Source: Aurelia coerulea (lineage: Eukaryota > Cnidaria > Scyphozoa > Semaeostomeae > Ulmaridae). From it: DNA of 64,000 nt. The position numbers and the translations under genes were made by a program. The notes beneath the pieces are model-generated. The model was not told where the DNA came from. It was given only the letters and a program-made list of their open reading frames with translations, and ran no database searches. Positions 55,001 to 64,000 of this stretch are shown here, in pieces (position 1 is the stretch's first letter; each line of letters starts with the position of its first letter). The stretch spans positions 3,100,001 to 3,164,000 of the forward strand of contig CM076960.1 of the NCBI GenBank assembly GCA_039566865.1, in the 5' to 3' direction.

Positions 55001-55505
55001 CGGTCGGCCATTTTGTTTTACTATTTTGCAGCGATAAATAGCTTCATGGATTGAAAATGAAACAGCAGCCTCCAATGTCATAGCTCTCGTGAAAATTCCG
55101 ATAATCCTCGGAGAGTTCCACTATTTTTGACTTCACAGAAATTATTTCTTACCTCACGTGAAGATACTTATCACTGCAAAATAGTAAGACAAAATGGCCG
55201 ACCGCTGGTTTCAGTCATCAGGCAAATTTGGTCTTCTGAAGGTCATAGCTCCATCATTTTTCAACGGATTTTTACGGGGATGGTGGCAAACTTTAATTGA
55301 ACATCTGAAGAGCACCATCATGCAAAAGTTTGGCGAGAATCTTTTGCCGTTTTGTCGCAATCGTCAGACAAACGGGGCACATTTTTTTGGGACACCCTGT
55401 ATATCTAATTCCTATATCTTTTAGGTCGTGCAAGAAGGAAAAGGAACGCCTCAAAGGAACAATTCTCTCATGTCGAAAGCAATGGAATACGTATTTGGTT
55501 TATGA
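37051..55505 (+). CDS. NUP35: Nucleoporin NUP35 (Nup53), complete, 11 exons
   Basis: Exons: 37051-37236, 37910-38022, 39513-39648, 40463-40499, 41177-41282, 41629-41682, 50284-50353, 52461-52520, 53683-53751, 54461-54610, 55425-55505. They sum to 1062 bases, or 353 residues, against about 326 in vertebrates. Nup35 links the inner-ring nucleoporins to the pore membrane. Family blocks: SPAQLDPFYTQG, ETWVTIFGFPPS, ILEQFSQYGTIE, NWIYVQFQTKLQAKKALSKNG, GNIMIGVCQCIDK, RPLTAAYQAA, and the C-terminal amphipathic helix SLMSKAMEYVFGL. The Nup53-type RRM dimerisation fold spans exons 6-9. The N-terminal part is Ser/Pro/Gly-rich with a five-Gly run. All donors are ordinary except that of exon 2 (GTCATT), which is the least certain junction. 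Intron 6 (41683-50283) contains a whole gene on the opposite strand. A MITE ends 25 bp before the last acceptor. Confidence 0.94.
38237..38932. mobile_element. Inverted-repeat element in NUP35 intron 2
   Basis: GCCAGTATGGAAAGAAAGT at the left and its near inverse ACTTACATTCCATACTGGC at the right, followed by a TGTGTGG direct repeat on both sides. GTGCACCGGACA and TGTCCGGTGCAC form an inner palindrome. Confidence 0.75.
39685..39843. mobile_element. Family I MITE, short
   Basis: 159 bp, TA-flanked, CAGTAAAAACCCGCATATAA with the inverse at the right end. It starts 37 bp after NUP35 exon 3. Confidence 0.88.
41713..42160. mobile_element. Family A MITE, internally deleted
   Basis: 448 bp version of family A, TA-flanked, ends CAGGGTGTCTCAAAAAAAGA and the inverse of CAGGTGTCCCAAAAAAATTA. 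It begins 31 bp after NUP35 exon 6. Confidence 0.85.
42237..42440 (+). repeat. Interspersed repeat with (AAATC)n core
   Basis: GCGATTTGCCTTTCTGAAG..TTCACACCTCTGAGTG and AAGTCTATTCTCGAGGC match 60985-61340, where another element has inserted. CAAATCAAAT-type simple repeat at 42290-42380. Confidence 0.65.
42462..42960. mobile_element. Family L inverted-repeat element
   Basis: CGTAAAAAGGTGGGTGTAAA at the left, TTTTACACCAGCCTTTTTAA at the right. Very similar to 63505-64000 through CTACCGTTGG and CCAGAAAAGTGACA. Confidence 0.8.
43649..43854. mobile_element. Family D MITE, short
   Basis: 206 bp, TA-flanked; CCGGGTATCCCAAAATGATG and the inverse of CCGGGTGTCCCAAAATGATG. Confidence 0.88.
43931..44156. 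mobile_element. MITE with TGGTTCACACT ends
   Basis: TGGTTCACACTAGATGGTTG pairs with CAACCACCAAGTGTGAACCA. The interior arms GTCGTTGG..CCAACGAC pair too. It lies 34 bp beyond the stop of the nested gene and may be part of its 3' UTR. Confidence 0.75.
44190..49780 (-). CDS. Uncharacterised 645-residue protein nested in NUP35 intron
   Basis: Six exons: 49780-49499, 47936-47861, 47735-47629, 47004-46951, 46039-45932, 45500-44190. All sites are GT-AG, phases are 0,1,0,0,0 and the joined frame runs from ATG to stop without a break. Residues 1-310 are mostly helical and hydrophobic-patterned (for example ILLAIIKHLTYINGPSKRVL, LELLMEIYAM, FHMLKSFDMTEFARNL). Residues 310-600 are low-complexity: KRKR motifs, an acidic Ser/Asp/Glu stretch near residues 325-335, then Ser/Asn/Glu-rich sequence. 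The C-terminus is rich in Lys/Arg (KKRAKKAAIPTKR), suggesting a nuclear or nucleolar protein. I do not recognise the family. No signal peptide, membrane span or catalytic motif is visible. The start Met lies about 500 bp from NUP35 exon 7 on the other strand. Confidence 0.8.
46316..46634. mobile_element. MITE with AAAGGGGCTCCGTCGTC ends
   Basis: Perfect inverted pair AAAGGGGCTCCGTCGTCAAA / TTTGACGACGGAGCCCCTTT. It lies in an intron of the nested gene. Confidence 0.85.
48303..48930. mobile_element. Family J MITE (CCGTAAAAGCTC)
   Basis: 628 bp, TA-flanked, CCGTAAAAGCTCTATTTAGC and the inverse of CCGTAAAAGCTCTATTAAGC, with pyrimidine-rich AAGCCCCCTCTCT blocks. Intron 1 of the nested gene. Confidence 0.88.
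50605..50661. other. Perfect-stem hairpin
   Basis: GTGGCATTTGTAGCGA and TCGCTACAAATGCCAC form a 16-bp perfect stem around a loop containing GAGGTCACCGGGTCCTC, itself partly self-pairing. In NUP35 intron 7, so it would be transcribed. Confidence 0.6.
50916..51519. mobile_element. Family E MITE, long copy
   Basis: 604 bp, TA-flanked, CCGAGTGCACCAAAATAAAC and the inverse of CCGGGTGCGCCAAAATAAAC. Arms pair through AAATCGTACACTGGACCGAT and TTCTTAAAATTTTCG. Confidence 0.88.
51675..52360. mobile_element. Family I MITE carrying a LINE fragment
   Basis: CGGTAAGAACCCGCAAAATA at the left, TATTTGGCGGGTTCTTACTG at the right. The middle, 51960-52170, is a LINE reverse-transcriptase tail. Confidence 0.75.
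51960..52170 (+). mobile_element. LINE RT C-terminal fragment inside MITE
   Basis: Frame reads RRGRPRKAWMKNIMEWTKL, then CIRGAEDRDYWRGLTTNL, the end block of RTE/CR1-like reverse transcriptases (compare 5290-5747). It ends ACCGAATGATGATG, a typical short 3' tail. Confidence 0.75.
52551..52697. mobile_element. Short palindromic MITE (AACCGGTTTTG)
   Basis: AACCGGTTTTGTGTTGTGCAG and CTGTACAACTACAAAACCGG pair. Inside, ACAGACCTTGGTTGCGAGGTCTGT is a hairpin. It begins just after NUP35 exon 8. Confidence 0.75.
53001..53617. mobile_element. Family K MITE
   Basis: CAAGGACAGATAATGTTACA at the left, TGTAACATTATCTGTCCTTG at the right, a perfect inverted pair; the arms continue inward (GCAAGCCGCAAAAATTGCCC / inverse). 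It ends about 65 bp before NUP35 exon 9. Confidence 0.88.
53966..54364. mobile_element. Family J MITE
   Basis: CCGTAAAGCTCTATTAAGCC and inverse, TA-flanked, 399 bp; several tandem AAGCCCCCTCTCTATT blocks near 54250-54310. Confidence 0.88.
54805..55399. mobile_element. Family A MITE next to NUP35 last acceptor
   Basis: 595 bp, TA-flanked, CAGGGTGTCCCAAAAAAATT and inverse. It is highly similar to 2718-3313. The right end is 25 bp before the first base of exon 11. Confidence 0.9.
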
Positions 55506-55818
55506 TTATTCCTTAATATCCGTATTCAAGAATTTTTTGAAATTTAGAACCTCGAACAAAGAATCTTGGAGAAATAAACATAATTTGGGACACCCGATAG
55601 GATACAGGCAAACGTGGTTGACAGAACTCTATGATTTGATAAGTAACTGATAGTAGCATGGTAGGTTAACTTATCAAAAATTGAGAGAGGTACTGTAGAG
55701 ATCTACCGGATTTCCTAGAAAAGAATATACAGATTTGGTTGGGTCTAGCGATGACAATTTAGCTTTAATCAATGGCTAATTAATTTCAAAATGTTCCTCG
55801 ATAGTGAACTTAAACATA

Positions 55819-56363
55819 CCGGGTGTCCCAAACAAAGGAACTCCTGTTTAAAAAATCCCCAAAAATCAGTTATCAAACCTTTGATAAAATTTTCCCTTTG
55901 ACTTGTTTTGTCAAAGACCCAAAAATATTTATAGATGATAAAATGTTTGCTTTTGATACAACAAGGTTGAAAAATTACACGTTGAAGATCCTTACTTTGA
56001 GCTATAGTTTTTAAGCAACATGCTCAATCTTGCCTAAGAGTCCAAATTTTCAAATTTTTTATCATCACTGAAGTCTCCAATGATAGTGCGCATTTGATTC
56101 AATCATTTATGACCAAGCAAGATGCTTTACATCCACAGAAAAACTGATCTGGCAATCATCAGTGCTTCTTTGCAGTATGATTCAAAACCAAGGAGCCCTA
56201 AAAAGAGCTTAAAGTTGCTCATTTTAAGCCCATTACAAAATCAGCTAGTCTGGGAAAATAATTTGGCCCTTGATCTACTTGACAAGAAAAGGAAATTGAA
56301 GATCGGTCGTGTAATAAAATATTGGTGATTTTTCAAACGGGAATACTTTTTTGGGACACCCGG
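55819..56363. mobile_element. Family F MITE
   Basis: 545 bp, TA-flanked, CCGGGTGTCCCAAACAAAGG and the inverse of CCGGGTGTCCCAAAAAAGTA. Arms pair through CCCAAAAATCA / TGGTGATTTTT and ATGCTCAATCTTGC-type blocks. Confidence 0.82.
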
Positions 56364-56494
56364 TAAATATCTCGTGTGTTGATATTGGTGCTTTGAGTGT
56401 TGCAATATTAAGGTTGAAAGTTCAAATTTGCTGTCACCTTCAAACCAGAGCGTTGGTGTTCTGGCCTAAGCAAATTATTGAAGTCTAACGTATA

Positions 56495-57127
56495 CCGGGT
56501 GAGTAAAAAAAAAAAGAATCCCTGTTTAGAAGGAAACTGCTCCCTGAATATCAAAGCAATAATATTTAAAACTGTCTTGTTTTATTGCCAATGTGTTCAA
56601 TTAGGTTCAGTAATCTACCCGGCCTTAATCGGCCATTCCTTCCCGTGGATATGGGAGATTTTCTGCAGAAAGCCCCTTCCAAAAACCTGCAAAAACGAAT
56701 GAAAACAATGAGCAAATTTCCCTTGGTTTTCCTTCCTAAAAATGATGACACTCACATGTATTCGTGTATTTTGTCCTCTTGGGAGAATGGAATCCCCCTG
56801 AATAGGTTATTGATACCAGGTGGAAGACTTGTTCATCCTCCCAAGTGTGCCTAAGCGTGCAGGAGTCATTGCTGTAAGGCCCCTGCAAGTCAGAAATGCT
56901 AGGGAAATGTGTTCATGATTTTGGGCACGTTTAGGAGGTTTCTTGAAGAGGCTTTCTCGAGAAAATCTCTCATAATTTTAGAACGGAGTGGCCGATTTCA
57001 GTCAGGTAAATTTTAAGATAGATTTGAACATGTCTACCATTGAATTATATATCTGCCGATATCATTGTCTTGATATCCAGGGAGCCATGACCTTTCAAAC
57101 GGGGATTCTTTTTATTGATTCACCCGG
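56495..57127. mobile_element. Family G MITE, intact
   Basis: 633 bp, TA-flanked, CCGGGTGAGTAAAAAAAAAA and the inverse of CCGGGTGAATCAATAAAAAG. CCCTGAATATCAAAGCAATA pairs with GATATCATTGTCTTGATATCC. The open frames in it are arm sequence. Fragments of the family are at 2180, 10990 and 27815. Confidence 0.85.
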
Positions 57128-57555
57128 TAGATAAACGATGTCCTTGATAGATTTGAGCAAAACTAAGATTATATTATATTCTGTTTCCTAAAAGTCACCT
57201 GTTGTTCCTTTTTTCATTTTCGCTCAATTTTAGTTTTAAGTTTTGATGTTCTTCAAGAATTTGCTGAGGCCAAAAGGCCAAAGCTCTTGTTTAGACGTTG
57301 AAGCAAATTTGAATTTTCAATATCAATGCTTCAACTCTCAAAGCATCAATATCAACAAATAAGATATCTATGTTCAACTGTCGAGGAACATTTTGAAATT
57401 TCTTAGCCATTGTTTAAAGCTAAATTCTCATCGCTGGACCCAACAAAATCTGTATAATTTTCTCTGGGACACCCGGTATGCTAAGGTAAAGAAATGAAAT
57501 CTTAATGCAATTCAATCCAGAAGTAACTGATTAAAATTTCTTGTTCCCCGAACTC

Positions 57556-58345
57556 TCCAGGTGTTTTGGTGCAGTGGTATAATCCTCGGACTTTGCAACC
57601 AGTGCAGTTCAGATGGACGGGGTTTGAGCCCCTTCCACACAACAAGGACAGATTTGGTAAGACAATAGAAACAGTTGCGTTTGATTGACACCTCAATTCA
57701 AAGCGATTAACGACTGTAGACAAAAGAAATTCTCTCAAGCATAAATTCCAATTAAAAAAGCCGAAAATGTTTCTCTGAAACCCAGGTAGCTAGCTCGCTC
57801 GTTGTGCATCCCAGAAATTGTTTTCAAGAGCAAACATGAGCATATATCGAAAGAAGAAGGATATATCTACACATGTACCTGGGGCATTTTATTTCTTTCG
57901 TTCAGAGGCTGAGCAGTAAGTGTTTTAATTACACCCAAAAAAATAAGAGAATTGAATCGCCTCCCAATCTGCTTCTGTACCAAAGAAATAAAATGCCCGA
58001 GGTAGGTGTGTAGATGTATCCTTCTTCTTTCGATATCTGCTCGTGTTTGCTCTTAAGAACAATTTCTGGAATGCACAACAAGCGTGCTAGCTACTTGGGT
58101 TTCAGAAAAACTTTTACAGCTTTGTTTGTTGTGAATTTTTGGTCGAGATGATTTCCTTTGTCTGTAGTCGCTAATCGCTTTGAATTGAGGTGTCAATCAA
58201 GTGTAACTGTTTCTATTGTATTACAAAATCTGCTCTTGTTCTCCCACACCACACCTTGACTTGATTAGCATTTGCACTCCTGCGATCCCAGCGCTTGCTG
58301 CTATTATAACCATAACTTAATTTCACTTCTCCTTCTACCGTTTCT
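57556..58345 (+). mobile_element. tRNA-derived SINE split by family K MITE
   Basis: Head 57556-57641 (TGTTTTGGTGCAGTGGTATA..GGGGTTTGAGCCCCTTCC) and tail 58243-58345 (CTCCTGCGATCCCAGCGCTT..ACTTCTCCTTCTACC) match the continuous SINE at 4541-4738. The gap is exactly the palindrome 57642-58242. Confidence 0.72.
57642..58242. mobile_element. Family K MITE
   Basis: AACAAGGACAGATTTGGTAA at the left and TTACAAAATCTGCTCTTGTT at the right, with the family's GAAAGAAGAAGGATATATC core twice in inverse orientation. Confidence 0.85.
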
Positions 58346-58482
58346 TCAGTTACGTGGAACACAGGAAACAGTAACTTGCAGCCCAGATTAAACAGTTGGT
58401 TCATACAATATTCCATGCTCCAAAATGAAATAGCATGCTACAGCAAACCAACACATTTTCCTTTAGTTTTTGGTGTACAGTC

Positions 58483-58620
58483 AACTTTCTCTAATTGGAC
58501 ACCTTTATAAAGCGGACACCTTGTTATGGCCGAATTACATTTTCTTCTCAATTGACGGATTTAAATCTAAATCCCCCCTGTACGGCTGACACCTCGCTAA
58601 GTTGGACACAGTCAGTTGGT
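58483..58620 (+). mobile_element. Pogo/Tigger-like terminus, fragment
   Basis: TACAGTCAACTTTCTCTAAT, then TGGACACCTTTATAAAGCGG and GACACCTCGCTAAGTTGGAC, the repeated 'CTAAxxGGACACC' texture of pogo-type ends. No second end was found nearby. Confidence 0.5.
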
Positions 58621-60980
58621 TCTGAAGTTGCCCGCCTTTGAAAGAATTGGTCATTCTCCTCCGCAGAGACTATTTAGCCTCTTTGGAGGAGGGTGGGAAT
58701 TGACGGTATTTCCTGTAATATGCTTTAATATTTGTAGTAGGGATACACCAGCCCGCTACCGATATCCCAAAAGGAGTCTGCCACCAACTAGTTTTGCAAC
58801 GAAGCCGCTGCGGAGGGCTCAACTGGCTGTTGGAGTGAAGACGCTCATTTAACATGAAAGAAAAATGAAGGTGTCCTGATACCCAAGCAAATCGGTAACT
58901 GGTATGACCTTTAATGACCTTTTGATTGATCTTTATCAATAGCTGGTTATTTAAATTGACTCTACATTCATTAACATCTTTGTAGTCGTCTGGCAGGTGG
59001 ATTCGATCGTCTTAAATTGTTTGTATGCAAACACTTGTCGAGATCAGTGAATTGTCTATTATTGTACACTTGTTTGATCACTGGACACGAAATGATTCAT
59101 TTCACACATTGTTCTATGCTCATTGTGCTCAACCGCACCATTTTAGTAAGACTCTATGTTTGTATGTAAGCTGGCCTACATCATTGCAAAGCGCTACCAA
59201 CACGATCTTCAAATGGTTTGTAGTATGCCAGCAGGCAGGCAGGGCACCTGCAGAGAGTTTAAGTCCACGATAATGTTGCCTATTAGAAAGTGTCTACGGA
59301 ACAAAAAGTAAAAGCTTGCCCCAGTCGAGTCCAGATTTCTGGAAACTTAATTGATGTTGCCTTTGTTGAGACGCGTTAAGCACCTTATTTGAATAGTGGG
59401 CTAAAATAATTAATTGGGCAGCCATAGCAAGCGTTTTCTCTCTGTTTTATAGTCACTTTCTTCCTTTGGAAAATTGGGTCTTCTCGTTGGCGGCCGATAC
59501 TGGGGCGCAACAGAGATTCCAGCTCAGTCTGAGAGCACGCTCAAACATTCCTACCTAAAGTTGTGGCATTTTGGACGAAATTTTACTGCTACGAGCAGTT
59601 TATTTCAAACCCAAGAAATGTGAATTCTGGCCTTTAAAACGAATCTGTATCAATTTTTTTCACTGCTTGTCTACTTAGCTTCCCAAAAATTTTCATTTAC
59701 TTTTTATTCAATCATTCAAGGGTTGGCAGCCGATTCGACTAACAACAGATGAGCAGCTTTGCGCCCTTTGAACATTCCAATCTTTTTCTCAGTTACTAGA
59801 CTCACATTCAGTGGGCTTTCTGTAACTCAGAAGGAGCTTTGGTCTGTTGTAGATTTAATGCATGTTTGTTTAGTTTCCCTCGTACCATCCATATTTGAAG
59901 AAACACAAGCCAAGGCACAGCAACACTGCAGATTTTAGGCCTAAAATTCTATTCTGAAAAACATTTTTTCACTGTTTACAAACGATTTGTATAACTCAAC
60001 CTCTTTTTTAAGCTGAGGCAACGAGCGACAATTCGTTTCATTTGAAACGGCAGAGAAAAGTTCCGCTATATCAGAGCTCTCTTTAGTTTTGAAAAATTGA
60101 GCCTGATAGAAAATATTGCTGAAGTATTCGTAATTTACGTATTTGTTGTTTTTACAAGGATTTTTGAGCCAGTACTGAAAGTTTCTTGAATTACCAGATT
60201 TTGAGTACTCGGAGTTTCTTATAACTTTTTTTATGAGTTTCTTAAAGGTTCCATAAAAATCTTCATGATCACTACCTGTGCCCTCCTAAGCGGTTCAAAA
60301 TGAAATTTGTTAAGCATTTCTAATGTTTAGTCTTCACTCAAGTACCTTTCAAGTATATAATACAGGAAACAAGTGAAAATAAAGTAAAATATTTCAAGGA
60401 TTTCTTTCATCAAAATGAATAGTTTCTTAAGTTATATTTTCCTAGCACTAGTGTTTCTTAATTTTCTGCAATCTGAGAGTTGAGTTCCTTACAAGCGATT
60501 TCTTTCAACGACAATGCGTGTATTTGAAACAGACACACCCCTCCGGTCTAGTTTCTTTAATAATCTCCAAAGGGTCTAATCATATCAAATTCGATACAAT
60601 GATTGGCTAGACGCTATGTAACTAAAAATAGATTCTATCTTAAACCAAAGTTCATTCCTGTCATATTACTGGCCAATTCACCGTCAATGAGCAGCCTAGG
60701 CCCTGCGCAGGAATCACTGGTTCCGTCAGGGGGTAGCATCGGTTGAAATCAAATACCTAAAATAGCTATCTGTTTATGGGTTTTGTTAATTCTAAATTTC
60801 AAATGTTTGTTTTTGCCGTCTTGAATCAAAATTCTTAGATAGCAGTTATGTTGCAAACTTCTGCGTTGCCTCAAAATTCCCGCTTGCTTATGAATAATGA
60901 GAGGAACTTATTTATTGATCGGAGTATCAAGTATCTTTTCGAGCATGGGCAAATTTTGTGAAACAAAATATTCGGGTTTC
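58621..60980. other. No gene supported; scattered repeats
   Basis: 60165-60300 matches the inverse of 29275-29390 (ACTGAAAGTTTCTTG; CACTACCTGTGCCCTC). 60400-60500 matches the split repeat at 32.3-32.6 kb. A GC-richer frame at 58744-58852 has an acceptor-like TTTGTAG but no partner. Nothing else was recognised. Confidence 0.4.
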
Positions 60981-60984
60981 CGAA

Positions 60985-61340
60985 AAGGCAAGCGATTTGC
61001 CTAGAATATACTTCACACCTCTGAGTGAATTCAGTCAAATAAAATTAAAGGCAGTCTGTCGTGCATCTGATTGGCTGTAATAAAGTCAGAGCTCAGCACA
61101 TGGGATGCCTTTTTGAATCTGTGTTTTTAGAATAAATAAAGACTAATTGTTATCACTTTCTACGGTCGTAGAAAGTCAGTACGATCAGCAGCCATTCAAT
61201 TCTCCTATTCTTTGTATTGTCATTATCACCCAATCAGATGCGTGACAGATTGCCTTTAACAGAGACAGTGAAACATTATGGTCGACTGCATCGAAGGTGT
61301 TAAGTCTATTCTTGAGGCTGTCAAATCGCTTTGTCATAAT
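60985..61340 (+). repeat. Interspersed repeat with nested TTAA element
   Basis: Both flanks match 42237-42440 (GCGATTTGCCTAGAATATAC..CACCTCTGAGTGAATTC and AAGTCTATTCTTGAGGC). 61051-61254 is the inserted element. Confidence 0.7.
61051..61254. mobile_element. TTAA-flanked MITE (AGGCAGTCTGTCGTGCATC)
   Basis: AGGCAGTCTGTCGTGCATCT at the left, AGATGCGTGACAGATTGCCT at the right, with TTAA outside each. A TTAA target is characteristic of piggyBac-type elements. An inner CTTTCTACGGTCGTAGAAAG hairpin is at about 61157. Confidence 0.78.
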
Positions 61341-63500
61341 CAGACCATAGTCCTTTGTTTACACAATTAATTGAATATAGAACTATGTTGTATTTGTTCT
61401 TGGTTACTTTCAAAGAAACGGCCATTTTCGTTATTTTTTATTTTAATGATTTTTCATCGTTGTTTGCAGCTGAAACTTATCACTTATCCTCGCCATGAAC
61501 AGTTGCGATGAACAGTTCAGCACAAAAAAGTGGTTCAGCTTGGTTTATAGTTACATATTAGATGAGTGAGAACCTCTGCTTATACAAGAGGCTTCGGTGA
61601 GTCCTTCGAAATATGGTTTGCATAAAAGCACCGGATCTTTTCACTGCTACTACCAAACCAAATTTTGGATTGTATTTTCCACTGCTTCTGGGGAGGACTA
61701 ACGAAGTTGCAATGTAGCTGAAACACAATGCTGAGTAAAATAGCGCATCAAAAAATTGATTTGAAGTTTAGAATTATAAATGCATGTATTCTGTACAAGA
61801 AACTTTTTCAAGAAACTCTGCTCTCAGATCAATAGAAAATTAAGAAACTTGATTAGCGGGACAAAATTATTGAAGAAACTTTTTTGTCGAGGAAATCATA
61901 TCACATTTTCGCGTATTTCACTTGATTTGCGTTTTTATTACTCGGAAGACGCATGAGTCCAGTGTAAACATCGGATGGGCTTCACAAAACTTTTTTGTGA
62001 AATATTCACGAGAAAACGGGATATAAACATGAAGATTTTTGTGAAACCTCAAAGAAAGACTTAAGAAACTGCAAGTACTCATGTGATGGGAAATGTAAAG
62101 AGACTTTCAGTACTGGGTCTAATTTAAAGGTTCTGACACAAAATGTACGTGTGCAACTAAATTCTAACGCTTCGGTGAGAAAAAGGCTCACATGAATTAT
62201 TTCAAATTGAAAGTAATGTTTTTAAACCTCCAGGTATAATCCTTTAATCCCCCTTATGTTAATCCGATGCCACCCCCCGTTCTTCGTAAGTCAGTGAGTA
62301 CAACTTCAGTCACCTGTGTAACATGATATGGTTAGGCGATCTTCAATGTATTTCCCCGTAAGTGTCATTGCCTATTCTAACCTTGGCTACCTGCCTTTCA
62401 ATATAGTTTCTCTACCTGTCTCAGTGTTTGTTTGTTTCCTAGATCGCAAATTTATTTGGCCAATTTCGTGGCAGACTCAATATTTGTTTGCGAAATGCAG
62501 TAATCCTCCGACAGGTGAGAGAACTTCATATTCTTATTAATTTCTTCACTCATTAAGTACTTATTCATTGTGCATTTAACTGTTGTGAGGTTTTTTCAGT
62601 TACGGGTAATTTTTAACACCCTTTTTAGCGCCTTAATCTTATCTTGGCTTGTGCTAAATCGGGCGATAGTATGGTAAAATGTTTGTTGTAACTTTTAAGT
62701 GGGCGATGTAAGTTCGCAGATTCTCTAGCAATTGTGGAGGATACGTTCTGGTTCTTTTATAAACCATGAAACTAAGGAGAGTTTCTTTCATGGATTTTAT
62801 GAAAATAGAAAGACTGAGTTAGCGCGGGAACTTAACTATTGTAAGTCCGAGAATAGCTAAGGAGAAGGGCAAGAACATTGTTCCTTCAATAAAGTTTAAA
62901 AGATGGTCTTGTTTTTCTCCAGAAACTGAAAATACGAGTAGTTTTAAGGTATTTTGAAAATAGAAAGACCGAGAATACCAAGAGAACAGAAATGATGGTG
63001 GTGTAAGAGTAGGTAAGGCGAGAGCCGAGAAAATGTTTAGAAACTAAATTGTAAGTCTCTGTAAGTCGTAAAATTACACTGATAATCCAGCTTTTAGCAG
63101 CGAAGGAATTAAACGAACTGAGAGCAGAAATGTTGGACTTGAGGGTTTGGCTGAAGGGGGCAAATGAGAAGCACTCTCCTCTCTGCGAAGGAGATTGAAT
63201 GAGAAGGCAGCTTGGAATAGTTGATGTTTGGATTATAGGTTTAGAAGATATTGGAGTATATTTTTGAAGAGAAATGGTAATTTTCAATTTTGCTAGAAGA
63301 TAGATAACATTTGAAGTGCAGAAAAGAGTTTAGACGAGGAATGCTCATAGTTACTTTGAAGAAGAAGTTCGAAAATATGTTTAGAAATTGGCTGTAAGGA
63401 GGCAGCTTTTGAGAAGGAGAATTTAGAAGGATTGTTATCAGGCTGGGATTTGTAAAGTAAAGGTGTGATGTTGAGAATACTGTTAGCGAGCATATAGCTT
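61341..63500. other. No gene supported
   Basis: AT-rich sequence with only weak frames. 62030-62125 shares AAACTGCAAGTACTC and GACTTTCAGTACTGG with 29.3 and 60.2 kb. 62880-63500 is purine-rich (GAAGAAG, GAGAAGG) with no coding signature. Confidence 0.4.
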
Positions 63501-63504
63501 CCAA

Positions 63505-64000
63505 ATCTTTAACTCACCTTAAAAAGGTGGGTGTAAAATTCTGAGATATATTTCTTCTGACTGAATGGCTTGAAACAAACTTTAGTTACTTATCTTTATT
63601 TCTACCGTTGGAATTTTCAGAAATTTTCAATATTTTTCGAAATTTCAGCGTACGTTACATTTTAACTCATTTGAAGGTGTGACGTCATCAAATTTCGAAA
63701 TCATAAACCAGAAAAGTGACAGACTTTTGCTTGATGCCATATTGTAGACATCCATAAACTATGGTTTTCTTCGAAATTATTTCATGTTGCTTCAAACAGT
63801 TTAGAAATAGCGATGGTTTTAAGTTTTTTTTGACAATTTTTCTTGAATTCTTGAAAAAGAAGAAAAACACTCTAATTCTGAAAATATTTTGAAGATGTCA
63901 GAAAAGTCCAACGGTAGAATTACAGAGAAATAGCTGAAGTTTCTTTGAAATCGTTCAGTTCAAAGAAATAAGTAACTGAATTTTACACCAGGCTTTTTAA
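63505..64000. mobile_element. Family L inverted-repeat element, cut by window end
   Basis: CCTTAAAAAGGTGGGTGTAA at the left; TTTTACACCAGGCTTTTTAA at the right edge. The interior closely follows 42462-42960. Confidence 0.8.

Larger units (their letters stand above)
55706..57476. mobile_element. Composite palindromic element H with two inserts
   Basis: Left end CCGGATTTCCTAGAAAAGAA, right end the inverse of CCGGGTGTCCCAGAGAAAAT. Arms: ACAGATTTGGTTGGGTCTAG / CTGGACCCAACAAAATCTGT and TTCCTCGATAGTGAACTTAA / GTTCAACTGTCGAGGAAC. Family F (55819-56363) is in the left arm and family G (56495-57127) near the centre. Confidence 0.8.

Noticed and set aside
58744..58852. Possible last exon reading YRYPKRSLPPTSFATKPL
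   Set aside because: It has an acceptor-like site and a stop, but no upstream exon or family match; too weak to list as a gene.

Overview
The window is nuclear DNA of an animal. It has long AT-rich introns with GT-AG sites, very small exons, metazoan housekeeping genes and a dense load of small transposable elements. CR1/RTE-like LINE tails, tRNA-derived SINEs, hundreds of bases of palindromic MITEs and the style of the genes suggest an early-branching marine invertebrate, most likely an anthozoan cnidarian. That placement is inference and could be wrong. Most open reading frames of 60-130 codons here are chance frames inside repeats.

Five spliced genes and one single-exon gene were reconstructed by hand. 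Exon phases and homologous protein blocks were used as the test. (1) 107-15908, minus: NADP-dependent isocitrate dehydrogenase; 12 exons are visible, the first is not found and the last lies off the left edge. (2) 21760-24248, minus: a two-exon secreted precursor with a signal peptide, an acidic propiece and 11 near-identical 16-residue basic repeats; I do not recognise it and it is the most interesting object here. (3) 28592-32784, minus: a complete five-exon ZFAND2-type AN1 zinc-finger protein. (4) 33329-33523, plus: UQCR10, the small subunit of respiratory complex III, divergent from ZFAND2. (5) 37051-55505, plus: complete 11-exon nucleoporin NUP35/Nup53. (6) 44190-49780, minus: a complete six-exon gene of unknown function that lies wholly inside intron 6 of NUP35.

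The rest is mainly mobile DNA. At least a dozen families of non-autonomous inverted-repeat elements are present. Many end in CAGGGTGTCCC or CCGGGTGTCCC next to TA, as in Tc1/mariner-type elements; others begin CAGTA..ACCCGC or CCGTAAAAGCTC. Several are nested, and two copies of the same arm show the empty and filled site of one insertion. LINE 3' tails lie at about 5.3, 12.1-12.65, 16.4, 22.4-23.2 and 52.0 kb, tRNA-derived SINEs at 4.5, 12.9 and 57.6/58.2 kb, and a broken DDE-integrase-type transposase at 18.4 kb.

The genes do not form an operon or pathway. Two serve mitochondrial or redox metabolism (IDH, UQCR10), one the nuclear pore, one protein quality control (ZFAND2) and one secretion. 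The right 5 kb (59-64 kb) shows only repeats and no gene I can support.
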